NCBI RefSeq assembly: GCF_000020645.1
Contig: NC_011060.1
Span: 2,804,501-2,868,500 of the forward strand
Direction of reading: 5' to 3'
DNA: 64,000 bases
Origin: Pelodictyon phaeoclathratiforme BU-1
Lineage (GTDB): Bacteria; Bacteroidota; Chlorobiia; Chlorobiales; Chlorobiaceae
Part shown: positions 34,617 to 43,447 of the stretch, in pieces
Position numbering within the stretch: position 1 is the first letter of the stretch
Layout of the letters: each line of letters starts with the position of its first letter
Made by a program: the position numbers and the translations under genes
Notes under the pieces: generated by a model
What the model was told of the DNA's origin: nothing
The model's database searches: none
What the model saw: only the letters and a program-made list of their open reading frames with translations

Positions 34617-35636
34617 ATGAGCGTCAACGAGTTACTGAAGCAAAATCACAGAGCCACTGAACTTATTTTTAAAGGTCTTGTGGAAAGTGGCTGCTTGAAA
34701 GCAGCTCTTGAACTTGACCTTTTTACTCACCTTGCTAACGAAGCAAAAGAGATCGAAACATTGGCAGCCAATGTTGGCGCGATTCCGCAAAGACTCATCA
34801 TGTTGCTCGAGACCCTGCGGCAAATGGGGATTACTGCCGAAGAGAATGGAAAGTGGAGCCTCACCCCGTTTACGATTAATATGTTTCTGCCAAACAATGA
34901 GCTTCCGAACCTTTATATGATTCCAGTGGCGAAGGCCATGGCTAGCCTTTCGGAAAATTTTTACATGAAAATAGCAGATGCCGTCAAAGGTAACCTGAAT
35001 TTCAAGGCCGAGGTCGCCTATCCTCCTGTTACGCGAGAAGACAACTGGTATTTTGAAGAAATTCACCGTAGCAACGCCCATTTTGCCATCATGCTTCTGC
35101 TTGAAGAGGCTGACCTGTCGGCTGCAAAAACCCTCGTAGATGTCGGTGGTGGAATCGGTGATATCTCTGCCGCCCTTTTAAAAAAGTTTCCTCAGCTTGA
35201 TTCCACCATTCTGAATCTTCCCGGTGCGGTTGAACTGGTAAATGAAAATGCTATCGAAAAAGGAGTTGGAGCTCGTTTGAGAGGCGTAGCCGTAGATATA
35301 TACAAGGACGTATACCCTAAAGCGGATGCCGTCATGTTCTGCAGAATCCTTTATTCAGCAAATGAGCAATTAACCAAAATGCTCTGCCAAAAAGCCTATG
35401 ACGCTCTTCCATCAGGCGGGAAAGTGCTCATCCTCGACATGATTATCGATGATCAGGAAAACCCGAACTTTGACTATCTGAGCCACTATGTCCTTGGTGC
35501 AGGTATGCCGTTTTCGGTACTCGGCTTCAAGGAGCAGAGCGCCTACAAGGAAATTCTTGAATCAATCGGCTTCAGCAATGTTCGCACAGTCAGGAAGTAC
35601 GGCCACTTGTTGTGTGAGGCGGTAAAAGCGGTTTGA
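34617..35636 (+). CDS. bchU: Bacteriochlorophyllide C-20 methyltransferase, copy 1
   Basis: 339 residues, the length of C. tepidum BchU. SAM site VDVGGGIGD at 174-182; Tyr246 and His290, implicated in catalysis in the known BchU structure, are both present at exactly those positions. The enzyme methylates the C-20 meso position, turning BChl d/f types into BChl c/e. It differs from the second copy (40860-41879) at about 54 of 339 residues, counted by hand. Followed by a CsmB/F-like gene and a terminator, as is copy 2. Confidence 0.95.
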   Translation: MSVNELLKQNHRATELIFKGLVESGCLKAALELDLFTHLANEAKEIETLAANVGAIPQRLIMLLETLRQMGITAEENGKWSLTPFTINMFLPNNELPNLYMIPVAKAMASLSENFYMKIADAVKGNLNFKAEVAYPPVTREDNWYFEEIHRSNAHFAIMLLLEEADLSAAKTLVDVGGGIGDISAALLKKFPQLDSTILNLPGAVELVNENAIEKGVGARLRGVAVDIYKDVYPKADAVMFCRILYSANEQLTKMLCQKAYDALPSGGKVLILDMIIDDQENPNFDYLSHYVLGAGMPFSVLGFKEQSAYKEILESIGFSNVRTVRKYGHLLCEAVKAV

Positions 35637-35787
35637 TCAGTACGGAAATTTTTGTACTGTGCAAATTAGATCATATTTATAAGTTTGCTCATATTTGAAA
35701 ATATTTTAAATTGAGGAAAATAACCTCTTGGAATAACTAGAGTGTTTTAACATATAATTACGCCAACAACATTTAATAATATATACC

Positions 35788-36003
35788 ATGGCAAACGAAA
35801 CCAACAATGATTTTTCTGCATCCATCAGCAATATTATGGATACATTAACTAAACTTGGACAGCAGCAGGCTGAAATACTGAACAACACAATCCCAGCGAT
35901 TGAGCCTTTAGTTAAGACCTGCACAGAACTTATCAGCAATGTACTTGGCAGTGCTAATCAGGCTCTACAGAGCTTCTCTGCCTCTATTGCACCAAAAAAG
36001 TAA
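35788..36003 (+). CDS. CsmB/CsmF-family chlorosome envelope protein, copy 1
   Basis: 71 residues, no signal peptide. Start MANETNNDFSASISNIMDTL and end SFSASIAPKK fit the CsmB/CsmF family (short proteins ending SSAIAPKK) that lie in the monolayer around the BChl aggregates. Ser/Thr- and Asn-rich amphipathic helices. It lies 152 bases after bchU and is followed by a strong terminator. The partner at 42130 is the same type. Confidence 0.8.
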   Translation: MANETNNDFSASISNIMDTLTKLGQQQAEILNNTIPAIEPLVKTCTELISNVLGSANQALQSFSASIAPKK

Positions 36004-36016
36004 GTTGTCTTTTTTT

Positions 36017-36060
36017 CAAAAAAGCACCTTATACGTTGCCGTATAGGGTGCTTTTTTTTT
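36017..36060 (+). terminator. Rho-independent terminator of the csm gene
   Basis: aagcaccttatac pairs with gtatagggtgctt around gttgcc, followed by a run of T; begins 14 bases after the stop. Very similar to the terminator at 42373-42410. Confidence 0.9.
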
Positions 36061-36064
36061 GCTT

Positions 36065-36232
36065 TCTTCAATGGCAAAATATACCGTCGAACGATTAACG
36101 AACGCAAGTACGCATTGCTTTGCCATCGGCAATGGCTCGTTGTCGCTAACCCACAGTCTGCAAGTATACTCATAGGGATAGACCGGATTTTTAAGCCAGT
36201 CCAACTCGACCTTTAACCAGCTCAAGTAATAG
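36065..36232 (-). pseudogene. IS3 fragment (end of orfA and start of orfB)
   Basis: Read on the minus strand this is close to positions 15118-15270 of the intact IS3, including VELDWL and the start of orfB (WVSDNEPLPMAKQCVLAFVN). It abuts the 3' end of the flavodoxin-PCP_red gene. Confidence 0.85.
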
Positions 36233-36235
36233 CCG

Positions 36236-36862
36236 TTACGGAGCGCCAAAGCTGCCCTTCGCTTCTTCAAGCACAGCCAGGGTAATCTCCTTATATCCCA
36301 TATCTTCGGCATACTCTTCAGCCATTGTCCTGAACTTTTCGTGGACAAAAGAGGGCATGGACTGATAACACTCCTGGGCCTCTTCGGTCCACTTCGCCGA
36401 CAAAGCTTTGGATTTCGGGCCTCTATTGTACTCATAAAGCAAATCCTCAACAAACGAATCAATAAGATCCCCATCTGAAAAAGCATCGGGTGCAAAAATT
36501 TTTTCAACAAGAATTTTATTGCGGATAAGATGGATTTTTAACTGTGGCAGATAAAAAAGCGTCGCTGTGGACTGCGAGCTTCCGCAGGTGAGAAAGAGCG
36601 CAATCTTTTTCCTTTTAAGATTTATCTTCAGATTGCCTTGGATCAATGCGCCCAAAAGCTGTGAGGCAACGATAAAGTTGTAGACTGGTGCGCCAAGAAT
36701 GACCAGATCAAAATCCTTGACGAAGCTGTAATCCGCAGTCGCTTTACATTTTGCTTTTTCTACATAGAAACCCGACTCAGCCAGACTCAATCCAATGGAA
36801 TCAATAATCGACTCGGTAGAACCTGCTGAAGATCTACTGTCGTATAAAATAAGAGCCTTCAT
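36236..36862 (-). CDS. Flavodoxin-like domain fused to PCP_red domain
   Basis: 208 residues. Residues 1-150 have the flavodoxin fold: MKALILYDSRSSAGST with the FMN-phosphate loop at 8-16 and GAPVYNF as a second flavin loop. Residues 158-202 (KWTEEAQECYQSMPSFVHEK...) match the C-terminal PCP_red domain of the BchB/ChlB subunit of protochlorophyllide reductase. A flavodoxin with this tail could deliver electrons to, or regulate, a nitrogenase-like pigment reductase. The last residues (GSFGAP) lie next to an IS3 scrap, so the original C-terminus may have been slightly changed. Confidence 0.78.
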   Translation of the reverse strand: MKALILYDSRSSAGSTESIIDSIGLSLAESGFYVEKAKCKATADYSFVKDFDLVILGAPVYNFIVASQLLGALIQGNLKINLKRKKIALFLTCGSSQSTATLFYLPQLKIHLIRNKILVEKIFAPDAFSDGDLIDSFVEDLLYEYNRGPKSKALSAKWTEEAQECYQSMPSFVHEKFRTMAEEYAEDMGYKEITLAVLEEAKGSFGAP

Positions 36863-37282
36863 ATATTAATTTTCATGTATTATGAACGCCGTAACTCAAC
36901 TGTTCATCTCCGTTCCTCACCATCATTCCCGTTGAGCCACACCGTTAATTGAGAAAAAACGCAAATTAAAATTTACGTCAATCCATTAATCAACCAATAG
37001 AACAAGGGCACACAAAAAGCCCGAATCTGCCTCTCTCTACTTTGGCTGTTTACCTGGCCCAGGCTCTCCGACTCCTTTGAAGCAGCGCCACAATCAGGCA
37101 AACACCGCTGGTTCAAGAAGTCCAACCATCGAATGGTTGCAAAAAACAAAAGCAACAAAGACCCACAACCCCACATTTCGACAGAAGTGCGGAGAGCTGC
37201 CAGAATGTCAAACAAGGAATAAACTGGCAACAGCTATAACCAGAAATAGTTGAATGTATTCTGAAACGGTCGCCAGCACGTA
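36863..37282. other. Intergenic, nothing recognised
   Basis: 420 bases. A frame of 85 codons exists on the minus strand but has no protein-like pattern that I can place. The promoter of the flavodoxin-PCP_red gene should be at the left edge. Confidence 0.4.
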
Positions 37283-37495
37283 TTACTCGTCACCCTTCCC
37301 TTCTACCGACCCTGTCGGCTCAGAATGCGGAATCAGGTTACTGACAGCACCAGTCACTTGTTTCAAAACTGCATCTGCGACAAAAAGCCCTGCGCCTCCC
37401 ACAACAGCACCGGCAACCCCGTGAAGCAAAATCGGCATCCCGATAGGCGAAAATAGCAAAGCACCTCCAACCACCCCACCAGCCTCTTTCAACAT
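37283..37495 (-). CDS. CsmC/CsmD-core small protein
   Basis: 70 residues. GGALLFSPIGMPILLHGVAG (about 10-29) followed by a Gly/Val-rich second helix is the CsmC/CsmD/CsmH core, here without any N-terminal extension. The C-terminus is acidic (EPTGSVEGKGDE). It is transcribed away from the ArsA gene across a 490-base region with a large palindrome. Expected in the chlorosome envelope. Confidence 0.68.
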   Translation of the reverse strand: MLKEAGGVVGGALLFSPIGMPILLHGVAGAVVGGAGLFVADAVLKQVTGAVSNLIPHSEPTGSVEGKGDE

Positions 37496-37598
37496 GGAAC
37501 TCCTCCCGCTGTTTACATGTCAGTATACATTAACCATATAAATATAATTTCAATATAAAGGTCTCCCCATTTTTCAGCAAGAGCTTTCTCCTTTACCT

Positions 37599-37667
37599 CC
37601 TCTACGAAATTCAGTTATACTCTACGCAAAACACAATCTCGTAGAGGATAACTGATTCCCGTAGAGG
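37599..37667. promoter_or_regulatory. Large imperfect palindrome with four 8-base half-sites
   Basis: Arms 37599-37626 and 37640-37667 (24 of 28 positions match) around a 13-base loop. Each arm has two copies of c-[ca]-tctacg exactly 20 bases apart, so all sites face the same side of the helix. It lies between the divergent csm-like gene and arsA. It could be an operator for a dimeric or tetrameric regulator, or an RNA hairpin. No factor is known to me. Confidence 0.55.
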
Positions 37668-37986
37668 ATAGGCCCCTGTTTTATGTAAAAAAAAGCTTAG
37701 ATTGGGGGTCAATGAGAAAAGGTTTTTTTGTCTATAACGTATAAATTTCTTTCGGGTTACAGTCAGTGTTATCCCAACGTTCCGGCATGAACACCCGAGC
37801 CACTGCTGACCGTTGAGAATACATTTGTTTAAACAAGAAGCATTTTTGGCATATTCAGCTCCGACTTTCTTCGTCGTACCCAGGCTGGTGTTGCTGAAGA
37901 GATGTGTTCGCAGGTAATTATGCTGGACTGCCCATCTGCTTTTATGATATTTTCGCTGTATTTCCTCCATTTCAAACGGTCTATTG

Positions 37987-39210
37987 ATGCGTATTCTCAC
38001 TTTTACAGGTAAAGGCGGGGTAGGCAAAACCAGTGTTTCTGCGGCTACGGCTGTCCGTTTGTCGCAACTGGGCTATCGTACCCTTGTCCTCTCAACCGAT
38101 CCTGCACATAGTCTTTCAGATTCCTTCAACCTGCCTCTTGGCGCTGAACCAACAAAGATCAAGGAGAATCTTCATGCCATTGAGGTCAATCCTTATGTTG
38201 ACCTGAAACAGAACTGGAACTCCGTACAGAAGTTTTATTCAAAAATCTTTATGGCTCAGGGTGTTTCAGGTGTCATGGCCGATGAGATGACCATTCTGCC
38301 CGGCATGGAGGAGCTTTTTTCTCTTTTGAGAATAAAGCGCTATAAAGCTTCCGGTCTCTATGATGTGCTTGTGCTTGATACAGCCCCGACAGGAGAAACC
38401 CTGCGGCTCCTCTCCCTTCCTGATACCCTTTCCTGGGGCATGAAGGCAGTAAAAAACGTTACCAAATATATTGTCAAGCCGCTCAGCAAGCCCCTGTCAA
38501 AAATGTCTGATAAAATCGCTTTTTATATTCCTCCTGCGGATGCCATTGATTCCGTTGATCAGGTTTTTGATGAACTTGCCGATATCCGCGAAATTTTGAC
38601 GGACAATAAAAAATCAACGGTGCGTCTGGTCATGAATGCTGAAAAAATGTCGATCAAGGAGACCATGCGTGCCTTGACCTATCTGAACCTCTACGGCTTC
38701 AAGGTTGATATGATACTTGTCAACAGACTGCTTGACACAAAAGAGAAGAGCGGATATCTGGAGAACTGGAAAACCATTCAGCAGAAATACCTTGGAGAAA
38801 TCGAAGAGAGTTTTGCACCCCTCCCGATCAAAAAACTGAGGATGTATGAACAAGAGATTGTCGGTCTCACCTCACTGGAACTTTTCGCCAAAGATATGTA
38901 TGGCGACAGCGATCCATCCGAAATGATGTTTGACGAACCACCAATCAAGTTTGTCCGAAACGGCAATATCTATGAGGTGCAATTGAAGCTTATGTTTGCC
39001 AACCCTGTCGATATTGACGTCTGGGTAACCGGAGATGAGCTCTATATACACATCGGCAATCAGCGTAAAATTATCACCCTTCCGATCAGCCTGACCGGGC
39101 TTGAACCGGGAGATGCCGTATTCAAGGACAGATGGCTGCATATTCCCTTTGACCTTAATATTCATGGGCAAGGCCACGCACAAAAGGAGTACAACAAGGT
39201 TCTCAATTGA
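37987..39210 (+). CDS. ArsA/Get3-family ATPase with C-terminal HSP20-like domain
   Basis: 407 residues from ATG 37987 (a TTG lies one codon before). Deviant Walker A GKGGVGKTS at 8-16, STDPAHSLSDSF as switch I and LDTAPTGETLRLL as switch II: hallmarks of ArsA/Get3. The last 80 residues form the alpha-crystallin-like ArsA tail. Single ATPase domain. There is no arsenic gene nearby, so a targeting or chaperone function is more likely; its neighbours are chlorosome and pigment genes. It precedes the radical SAM gene by 57 bases, probably in the same transcript. Confidence 0.88.
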   Translation: MRILTFTGKGGVGKTSVSAATAVRLSQLGYRTLVLSTDPAHSLSDSFNLPLGAEPTKIKENLHAIEVNPYVDLKQNWNSVQKFYSKIFMAQGVSGVMADEMTILPGMEELFSLLRIKRYKASGLYDVLVLDTAPTGETLRLLSLPDTLSWGMKAVKNVTKYIVKPLSKPLSKMSDKIAFYIPPADAIDSVDQVFDELADIREILTDNKKSTVRLVMNAEKMSIKETMRALTYLNLYGFKVDMILVNRLLDTKEKSGYLENWKTIQQKYLGEIEESFAPLPIKKLRMYEQEIVGLTSLELFAKDMYGDSDPSEMMFDEPPIKFVRNGNIYEVQLKLMFANPVDIDVWVTGDELYIHIGNQRKIITLPISLTGLEPGDAVFKDRWLHIPFDLNIHGQGHAQKEYNKVLN

Positions 39211-39267
39211 ATCAAGGTTAACAAACGGACGGTAACAGCGCAAACCCTTCATAACAAGAACTCAAGC

Positions 39268-40656
39268 ATGAGCAAACCTGAACATCAACACATTAAGGCA
39301 CTCAAGTTTCTTCTCATAGCCCCGAAAGGGAAAAAAGATTCTAAATCAAACCAGAAGCCATTATTCAATATGGCGATAGGGGTACTTGTAAGTATTACGC
39401 CTCCGCAACACAATATTGAAATTGTTGATGAGCATTTTGGCGATCCGATCAATTATGACGGTGATTACGATTTTGTCGGCATAACATCACGAACCATTGA
39501 TGCAACAAGAGGCTATGAAATTGCCGATACGTTTCGAAAAAAAGGAACAAAAGTTATCCTTGGCGGCCTGCATGTTTCGTTCAATATAGAAGAGGCAAAA
39601 GTCCATGCCGACACCCTCGTCTGCGGCGAAGCCGAAAATCTCTGGCTGACTCTCCTTGAAGATATTGCACTCAACCGCTTAAAACCTCTCTACGATTCCA
39701 AAGACTTTGCACCGGTAAAAGAGGTACTGGCGCTTGACTATGAAAAAATTGCCAAAGCATCAAAACGTGAAAAAGTAGACGGTACAAAATCTATCCCGAT
39801 TTATGTTACCCGCGGCTGTCCCTATGAGTGTTCATTCTGCGTCACCCCTAATTTTACCGGAAAGCTTTACCGGATGCAGAAACCCGACGAGCTTAAAAAA
39901 CAGTTTGAAACTGCCAAAAAAGTTTTTTTTAACGCAAACGGGAAATCATCGAAACCATGGTTCATGCTTTGTGATGAAAACCTGGGCGTCAGCAAAAAAA
40001 AGCTCTGGGAATCTCTCGACCTCATTAAAGAGTGTAATATCAACTTCAGCGTTTTCTTCAGCCTCCCCCTCCTTGAAGACAAGGAAACGGTAAAAAAGCT
40101 TGTAGAAGCAGGGTGCATCATGGTGCTGGTTGGATTCGAATCCATCAAACAGAGTACCCTTGAAGCCTATAATAAAGGTCACGTCAATTCAGCGGAGAAA
40201 TATTCCCGTCTGATTGAAGAGTGCCGCCAGGCAGGCCTGAATGTCCAGGGAAATTTCCTGATTAATCCGGAGCTCGACAGTTTCGAAAACATGGATGACC
40301 TTGTTCGGTTTGTCGGTAAAAACAATGTTTTCATGCCGATTTTCCAGATTATTACTCCCTACCCAGGCACAACAATGTACTGGGAGTACAAGAAAAATGG
40401 ATGGATAACTGATGAAAATTGGGAGAAATACAATGCGATGAATCTTGTCATCCGCTCTGATAGATACGACCCCATAAAGTTCCAGCACAAATTCATGACA
40501 AGCTATTACAAGGTCTATTCGTTGAAAAACATTGCCAACCGAGTGAGGCGAAACCCCTACAAACTGTTAAACCTTGTCACCAGTCTGGCTTTTAGAAAAA
40601 ACATCCGTGAGCAACTCGATACATTCGAAAAGGAACATAACATCAGAAGCAAATAA
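39268..40656 (+). CDS. Cobalamin-type radical SAM protein, BchQ/BchR family, copy 2
   Basis: 462 residues, same architecture as the copy at 16464: B12-binding-like N-terminus, then CPYECSFC as the 4Fe-4S motif. It is in the cluster arsA, this gene, bchU, csm, which suggests that it is the ancestral copy and that the one at 16464 was moved or duplicated. A methylase for the C-8 or C-12 side chain is expected; the position cannot be assigned. Intact. Confidence 0.85.
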   Translation: MSKPEHQHIKALKFLLIAPKGKKDSKSNQKPLFNMAIGVLVSITPPQHNIEIVDEHFGDPINYDGDYDFVGITSRTIDATRGYEIADTFRKKGTKVILGGLHVSFNIEEAKVHADTLVCGEAENLWLTLLEDIALNRLKPLYDSKDFAPVKEVLALDYEKIAKASKREKVDGTKSIPIYVTRGCPYECSFCVTPNFTGKLYRMQKPDELKKQFETAKKVFFNANGKSSKPWFMLCDENLGVSKKKLWESLDLIKECNINFSVFFSLPLLEDKETVKKLVEAGCIMVLVGFESIKQSTLEAYNKGHVNSAEKYSRLIEECRQAGLNVQGNFLINPELDSFENMDDLVRFVGKNNVFMPIFQIITPYPGTTMYWEYKKNGWITDENWEKYNAMNLVIRSDRYDPIKFQHKFMTSYYKVYSLKNIANRVRRNPYKLLNLVTSLAFRKNIREQLDTFEKEHNIRSK

Positions 40657-40859
40657 CACATTGATCAGAAGTCTCATTTCGTAAAAAAACAAGCTGTTGA
40701 TTTTCAACTTGTTGTACGATAAACGCAAAAATTCATCACCATTAAACGGCTTAAACCGTTCCTGTTGCAGCAAATGAAGACCGGGCAGGTTCTCTGCCAC
40801 TGAAACAGCTTTTTCATTCCAGTAACGTGTAAATTTTCTTAACTACATAGCATTTTATT

Positions 40860-41879
40860 ATGGACGCCAACGAGTTGCTGAAGCAAAACCACAGAGCCAA
40901 CGAACTTATTTTTAAAGGTCTTGTAGAGTTCGGCTGTTTTAAGGCGGCTCTTGAACTTGATCTTTTTACTCTACTTGCTGATGAGGCAAAAAATGTAGAA
41001 ACACTTGCAGCCAGCGCTGGTGCAATTCCTCAACGCCTCATCATGCTACTTGAGGCACTACGACAGATCGGAGTTACCGCAGAAACGGGTGGCAAATGGA
41101 GCCTCACCCCTTTTGCTCAAAAAATGTTTCTCCCGAACCACGAAAACCAGAACCTGTACATGATCCCTGTGGCCAAAGCCATGGCAAACCTTTCAGAAAA
41201 TTTTTATCTGCAGATAGCTGATGCCGTCAGAGGAAACATGAATTTCAAGGGCGAAGTTGCCTACCCTCCTGTAACACGGGAAGACAATTTATATTTTGAG
41301 GAAATTCATCGCAGTAATGCCTATTTCGCCATCATGCTGCTGCTCGAAGAGGCTGATCTGGAAACAGCAAAAAAACTTGTAGATGTTGGTGGTGGTATTG
41401 GTGATATTTCAGCAGCACTTCTGAAAAAGTTCCCTCAGCTCCATTCTACCATTCTTAACCTGCCTGGCGCAGTGGAATTGGTGAATGAAAATGCTGTTGA
41501 AAAAGGAGTTGACAATCGCCTGAAAGGTGCAGCCGTTGATATTTACAAAGACGCTTATCCGGAAGCAGATGCAATCATGTTCTGCAGAATCCTTTATTCT
41601 GCAAATGAACAGTTAACCACGATGCTCTGCAAAAAAGCTTATGACGCTCTTACTCCTGGCGGAAAGGTACTCATCCTCGACATGATCATTGATGATCCGG
41701 AAAATCCGAACTTTGACTATCTGAGCCACTATATCCTTGGCGCCGGCATGCCGTTTTCAGTACTCGGCTTCAAGCAGCAAAGTGCCTACAAGGAGATTCT
41801 TGAATCACTCGGTTTCCGCGATATCCGCACGGTCAGAAAGTATGGCCACCTCTTGTGCGAAGCAGTAAAAGCATTGTAA
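40860..41879 (+). CDS. bchU: Bacteriochlorophyllide C-20 methyltransferase, copy 2
   Basis: 339 residues; SAM site VDVGGGIGD and the catalytic Tyr246 and His290 kept. About 84 percent identical to copy 1 by hand count; most changes are in the first 100 residues, the dimerisation part. Lies 203 bases after the radical SAM gene. Both copies look intact, so either both serve or one has a changed preference, for example for 7-formyl substrates. Confidence 0.95.
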   Translation: MDANELLKQNHRANELIFKGLVEFGCFKAALELDLFTLLADEAKNVETLAASAGAIPQRLIMLLEALRQIGVTAETGGKWSLTPFAQKMFLPNHENQNLYMIPVAKAMANLSENFYLQIADAVRGNMNFKGEVAYPPVTREDNLYFEEIHRSNAYFAIMLLLEEADLETAKKLVDVGGGIGDISAALLKKFPQLHSTILNLPGAVELVNENAVEKGVDNRLKGAAVDIYKDAYPEADAIMFCRILYSANEQLTTMLCKKAYDALTPGGKVLILDMIIDDPENPNFDYLSHYILGAGMPFSVLGFKQQSAYKEILESLGFRDIRTVRKYGHLLCEAVKAL

Positions 41880-42129
41880 AAGTCACCAGGCGGCCAATCT
41901 CTGGAGAGAGGCCGCTTTCTTTACTATGCAGCGCAAACCACCTCACTTCATCTCTCTCTCCAAAGAATCCCTATACTTTTTCTGTGATGCAGATCGTTCC
42001 TTTCCAACACCTCTTTTTCTATTTGCTCTGCAATTGAAAATATTTTAACTTGTTGAAAACGCACGACAAGTGCATGGTCAATATTTATTCAACAACTTTT
42101 TTTTCAATAACCTCAAAACAAAACACACC

Positions 42130-42357
42130 ATGTCAAACGGAACAAACATTGACGTATCAGGCGCTATCAACAGCATTGTTGATACAGCAGGAAAAATCGT
42201 TCAGCTCCAGATGAATTTCATGAACGACAGCCTTAAAGTTCATGCGGATGCTATTGGGCCTCTTGCAAAAAGCGCAACTGATCTGATCGGCAGCGTTGCA
42301 AATACTGCTACACAGGTCTTGCAGAGTGTTTCATCTGCTATTGCCCCGAAAAAGTAA
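42130..42357 (+). CDS. CsmB/CsmF-family chlorosome envelope protein, copy 2
   Basis: 75 residues from ATG 42130 (MSNGTNIDV), which is the known beginning of CsmB-type proteins; the open frame runs 20 codons further upstream without similarity. Ends SSAIAPKK. Amphipathic helices, no signal peptide. Own terminator follows. Together with bchU it repeats the arrangement at 34.6-36.0 kb. Confidence 0.85.
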   Translation: MSNGTNIDVSGAINSIVDTAGKIVQLQMNFMNDSLKVHADAIGPLAKSATDLIGSVANTATQVLQSVSSAIAPKK

Positions 42358-42372
42358 GAACTCTTTTTTTTG

Positions 42373-42410
42373 AAAAAGCACCTTATACCTTTGGTACAAG
42401 GTGCTTTTTT
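42373..42410 (+). terminator. Rho-independent terminator of the csm gene
   Basis: aaaaagcaccttatacc pairs with ggtacaaggtgctttttt, T-run included. Nearly the same stem as at 36017-36060, showing that the terminator was duplicated with bchU and csm. Confidence 0.9.
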
Positions 42411-42442
42411 GCTTTCCGCAAAGGACTTTTCGAAACTGCTGT

Positions 42443-43447
42443 ATGACCATCCAGAAAAATATTGCAACTCTTTTCAGTACCTGCTGCAGCAAGCCTCTTT
42501 CCATCACAAAAATACAGGGTGATGCTTCAAGCCGTCAGTATTTCAGGGTTACCGGCACCACTGAATCTTCTGTCGCCTGTTACGATCCTGCACTGAACCC
42601 ATCATCAGCCGATACCTACCCTTTTCTGGTACTGCACGCTCTGTTAGCCCGACACGCAATTCCTGTTCCGGCTATAATGGCCATCAATGCCGAAACAAAC
42701 ATCATGCTTCTTGAGGACTGCGGCGACTTTCTCTTGCAAAATCTTTTCAATAGCTCATTACAACACACACTACCTGACCGGTACAGGGATATTATCGATA
42801 TTCTGATACAACTTCAGTCAATAAGAGGCCACAACAACCAGATCCCCTTCAGCATCTGTTTTGATAAAAAAAAACTCATGCTTGAATTTGATTTCTTTAT
42901 CCAGTATGGCCTGCTGGACTATTTTGCAGCAATATTCGATCAGCAGTTAATCGGAAGATTACGATATGAATTTGAAGCCATCGCGGAACTCCTTGTCAAG
43001 CCACAGCACTTCGTTCTTAACCACCGGGATTTTCACAGCCGGAATATTCTTATTCATCAGAATAAACCGATTATTATTGACTTTCAGGACGCCCGCATGG
43101 GTCTGCCACAGTATGACGCCGTTTCCCTGATAAAAGACTCCTATGTACAGCTCTCACCCTCATTGACAGAAGAATTGAAAGCCTATCACTATCATGCACT
43201 CTGCAACAATGAACTGACCACTATGAGCTTCGATGAATACCTTTTTTATTTCGATATTATGGCCTTTCAACGGAACATCAAGGCTACAGGTACCTTTTGT
43301 TATCAAACAAGAACAGGAAAAAGCGGCCTGTTTGAACACTCCATAGAACCGACATTGGCCTATCTGCATGAATATATTGAAGCAAGAACTGAATTGAAAC
43401 GAGCAGGAGAACTCCTGCAGACTATCCTGAAAGGTACAACCCGATGA
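42443..43447 (+). CDS. amgK: AmgK-like amino-sugar kinase (APH family)
   Basis: 334 residues from ATG 42443. Aminoglycoside-phosphotransferase fold with the catalytic HRDFHSRNIL and the metal-binding IIDFQDARMG. AmgK phosphorylates MurNAc (and GlcNAc) at the anomeric position. The four-base ATGA overlap with the next gene, a sugar-1-phosphate nucleotidyltransferase, and the NamZ-type gene behind it support that role. Cytoplasmic. Other APH kinases are not excluded by sequence. Confidence 0.82.
   Translation: MTIQKNIATLFSTCCSKPLSITKIQGDASSRQYFRVTGTTESSVACYDPALNPSSADTYPFLVLHALLARHAIPVPAIMAINAETNIMLLEDCGDFLLQNLFNSSLQHTLPDRYRDIIDILIQLQSIRGHNNQIPFSICFDKKKLMLEFDFFIQYGLLDYFAAIFDQQLIGRLRYEFEAIAELLVKPQHFVLNHRDFHSRNILIHQNKPIIIDFQDARMGLPQYDAVSLIKDSYVQLSPSLTEELKAYHYHALCNNELTTMSFDEYLFYFDIMAFQRNIKATGTFCYQTRTGKSGLFEHSIEPTLAYLHEYIEARTELKRAGELLQTILKGTTR

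Noticed and set aside
36016..36510. 164-codon minus-strand frame across the IS3 scrap
   Set aside because: Chimera of an out-of-frame part of the flavodoxin gene and an IS3 remnant.
36973..37230. 85-codon minus-strand frame
   Set aside because: No recognisable pattern, no ribosome-binding site, rich in Trp/Cys/Ser as in chance translations.
37599..37667. CRISPR-like repeat
   Set aside because: Only a symmetric inverted structure with two repeats per arm, no spacers and no cas genes.
37611..38027. 138-codon minus-strand frame upstream of arsA
   Set aside because: It overlaps the arsA start and the right part of the large palindrome, and its composition is not protein-like.
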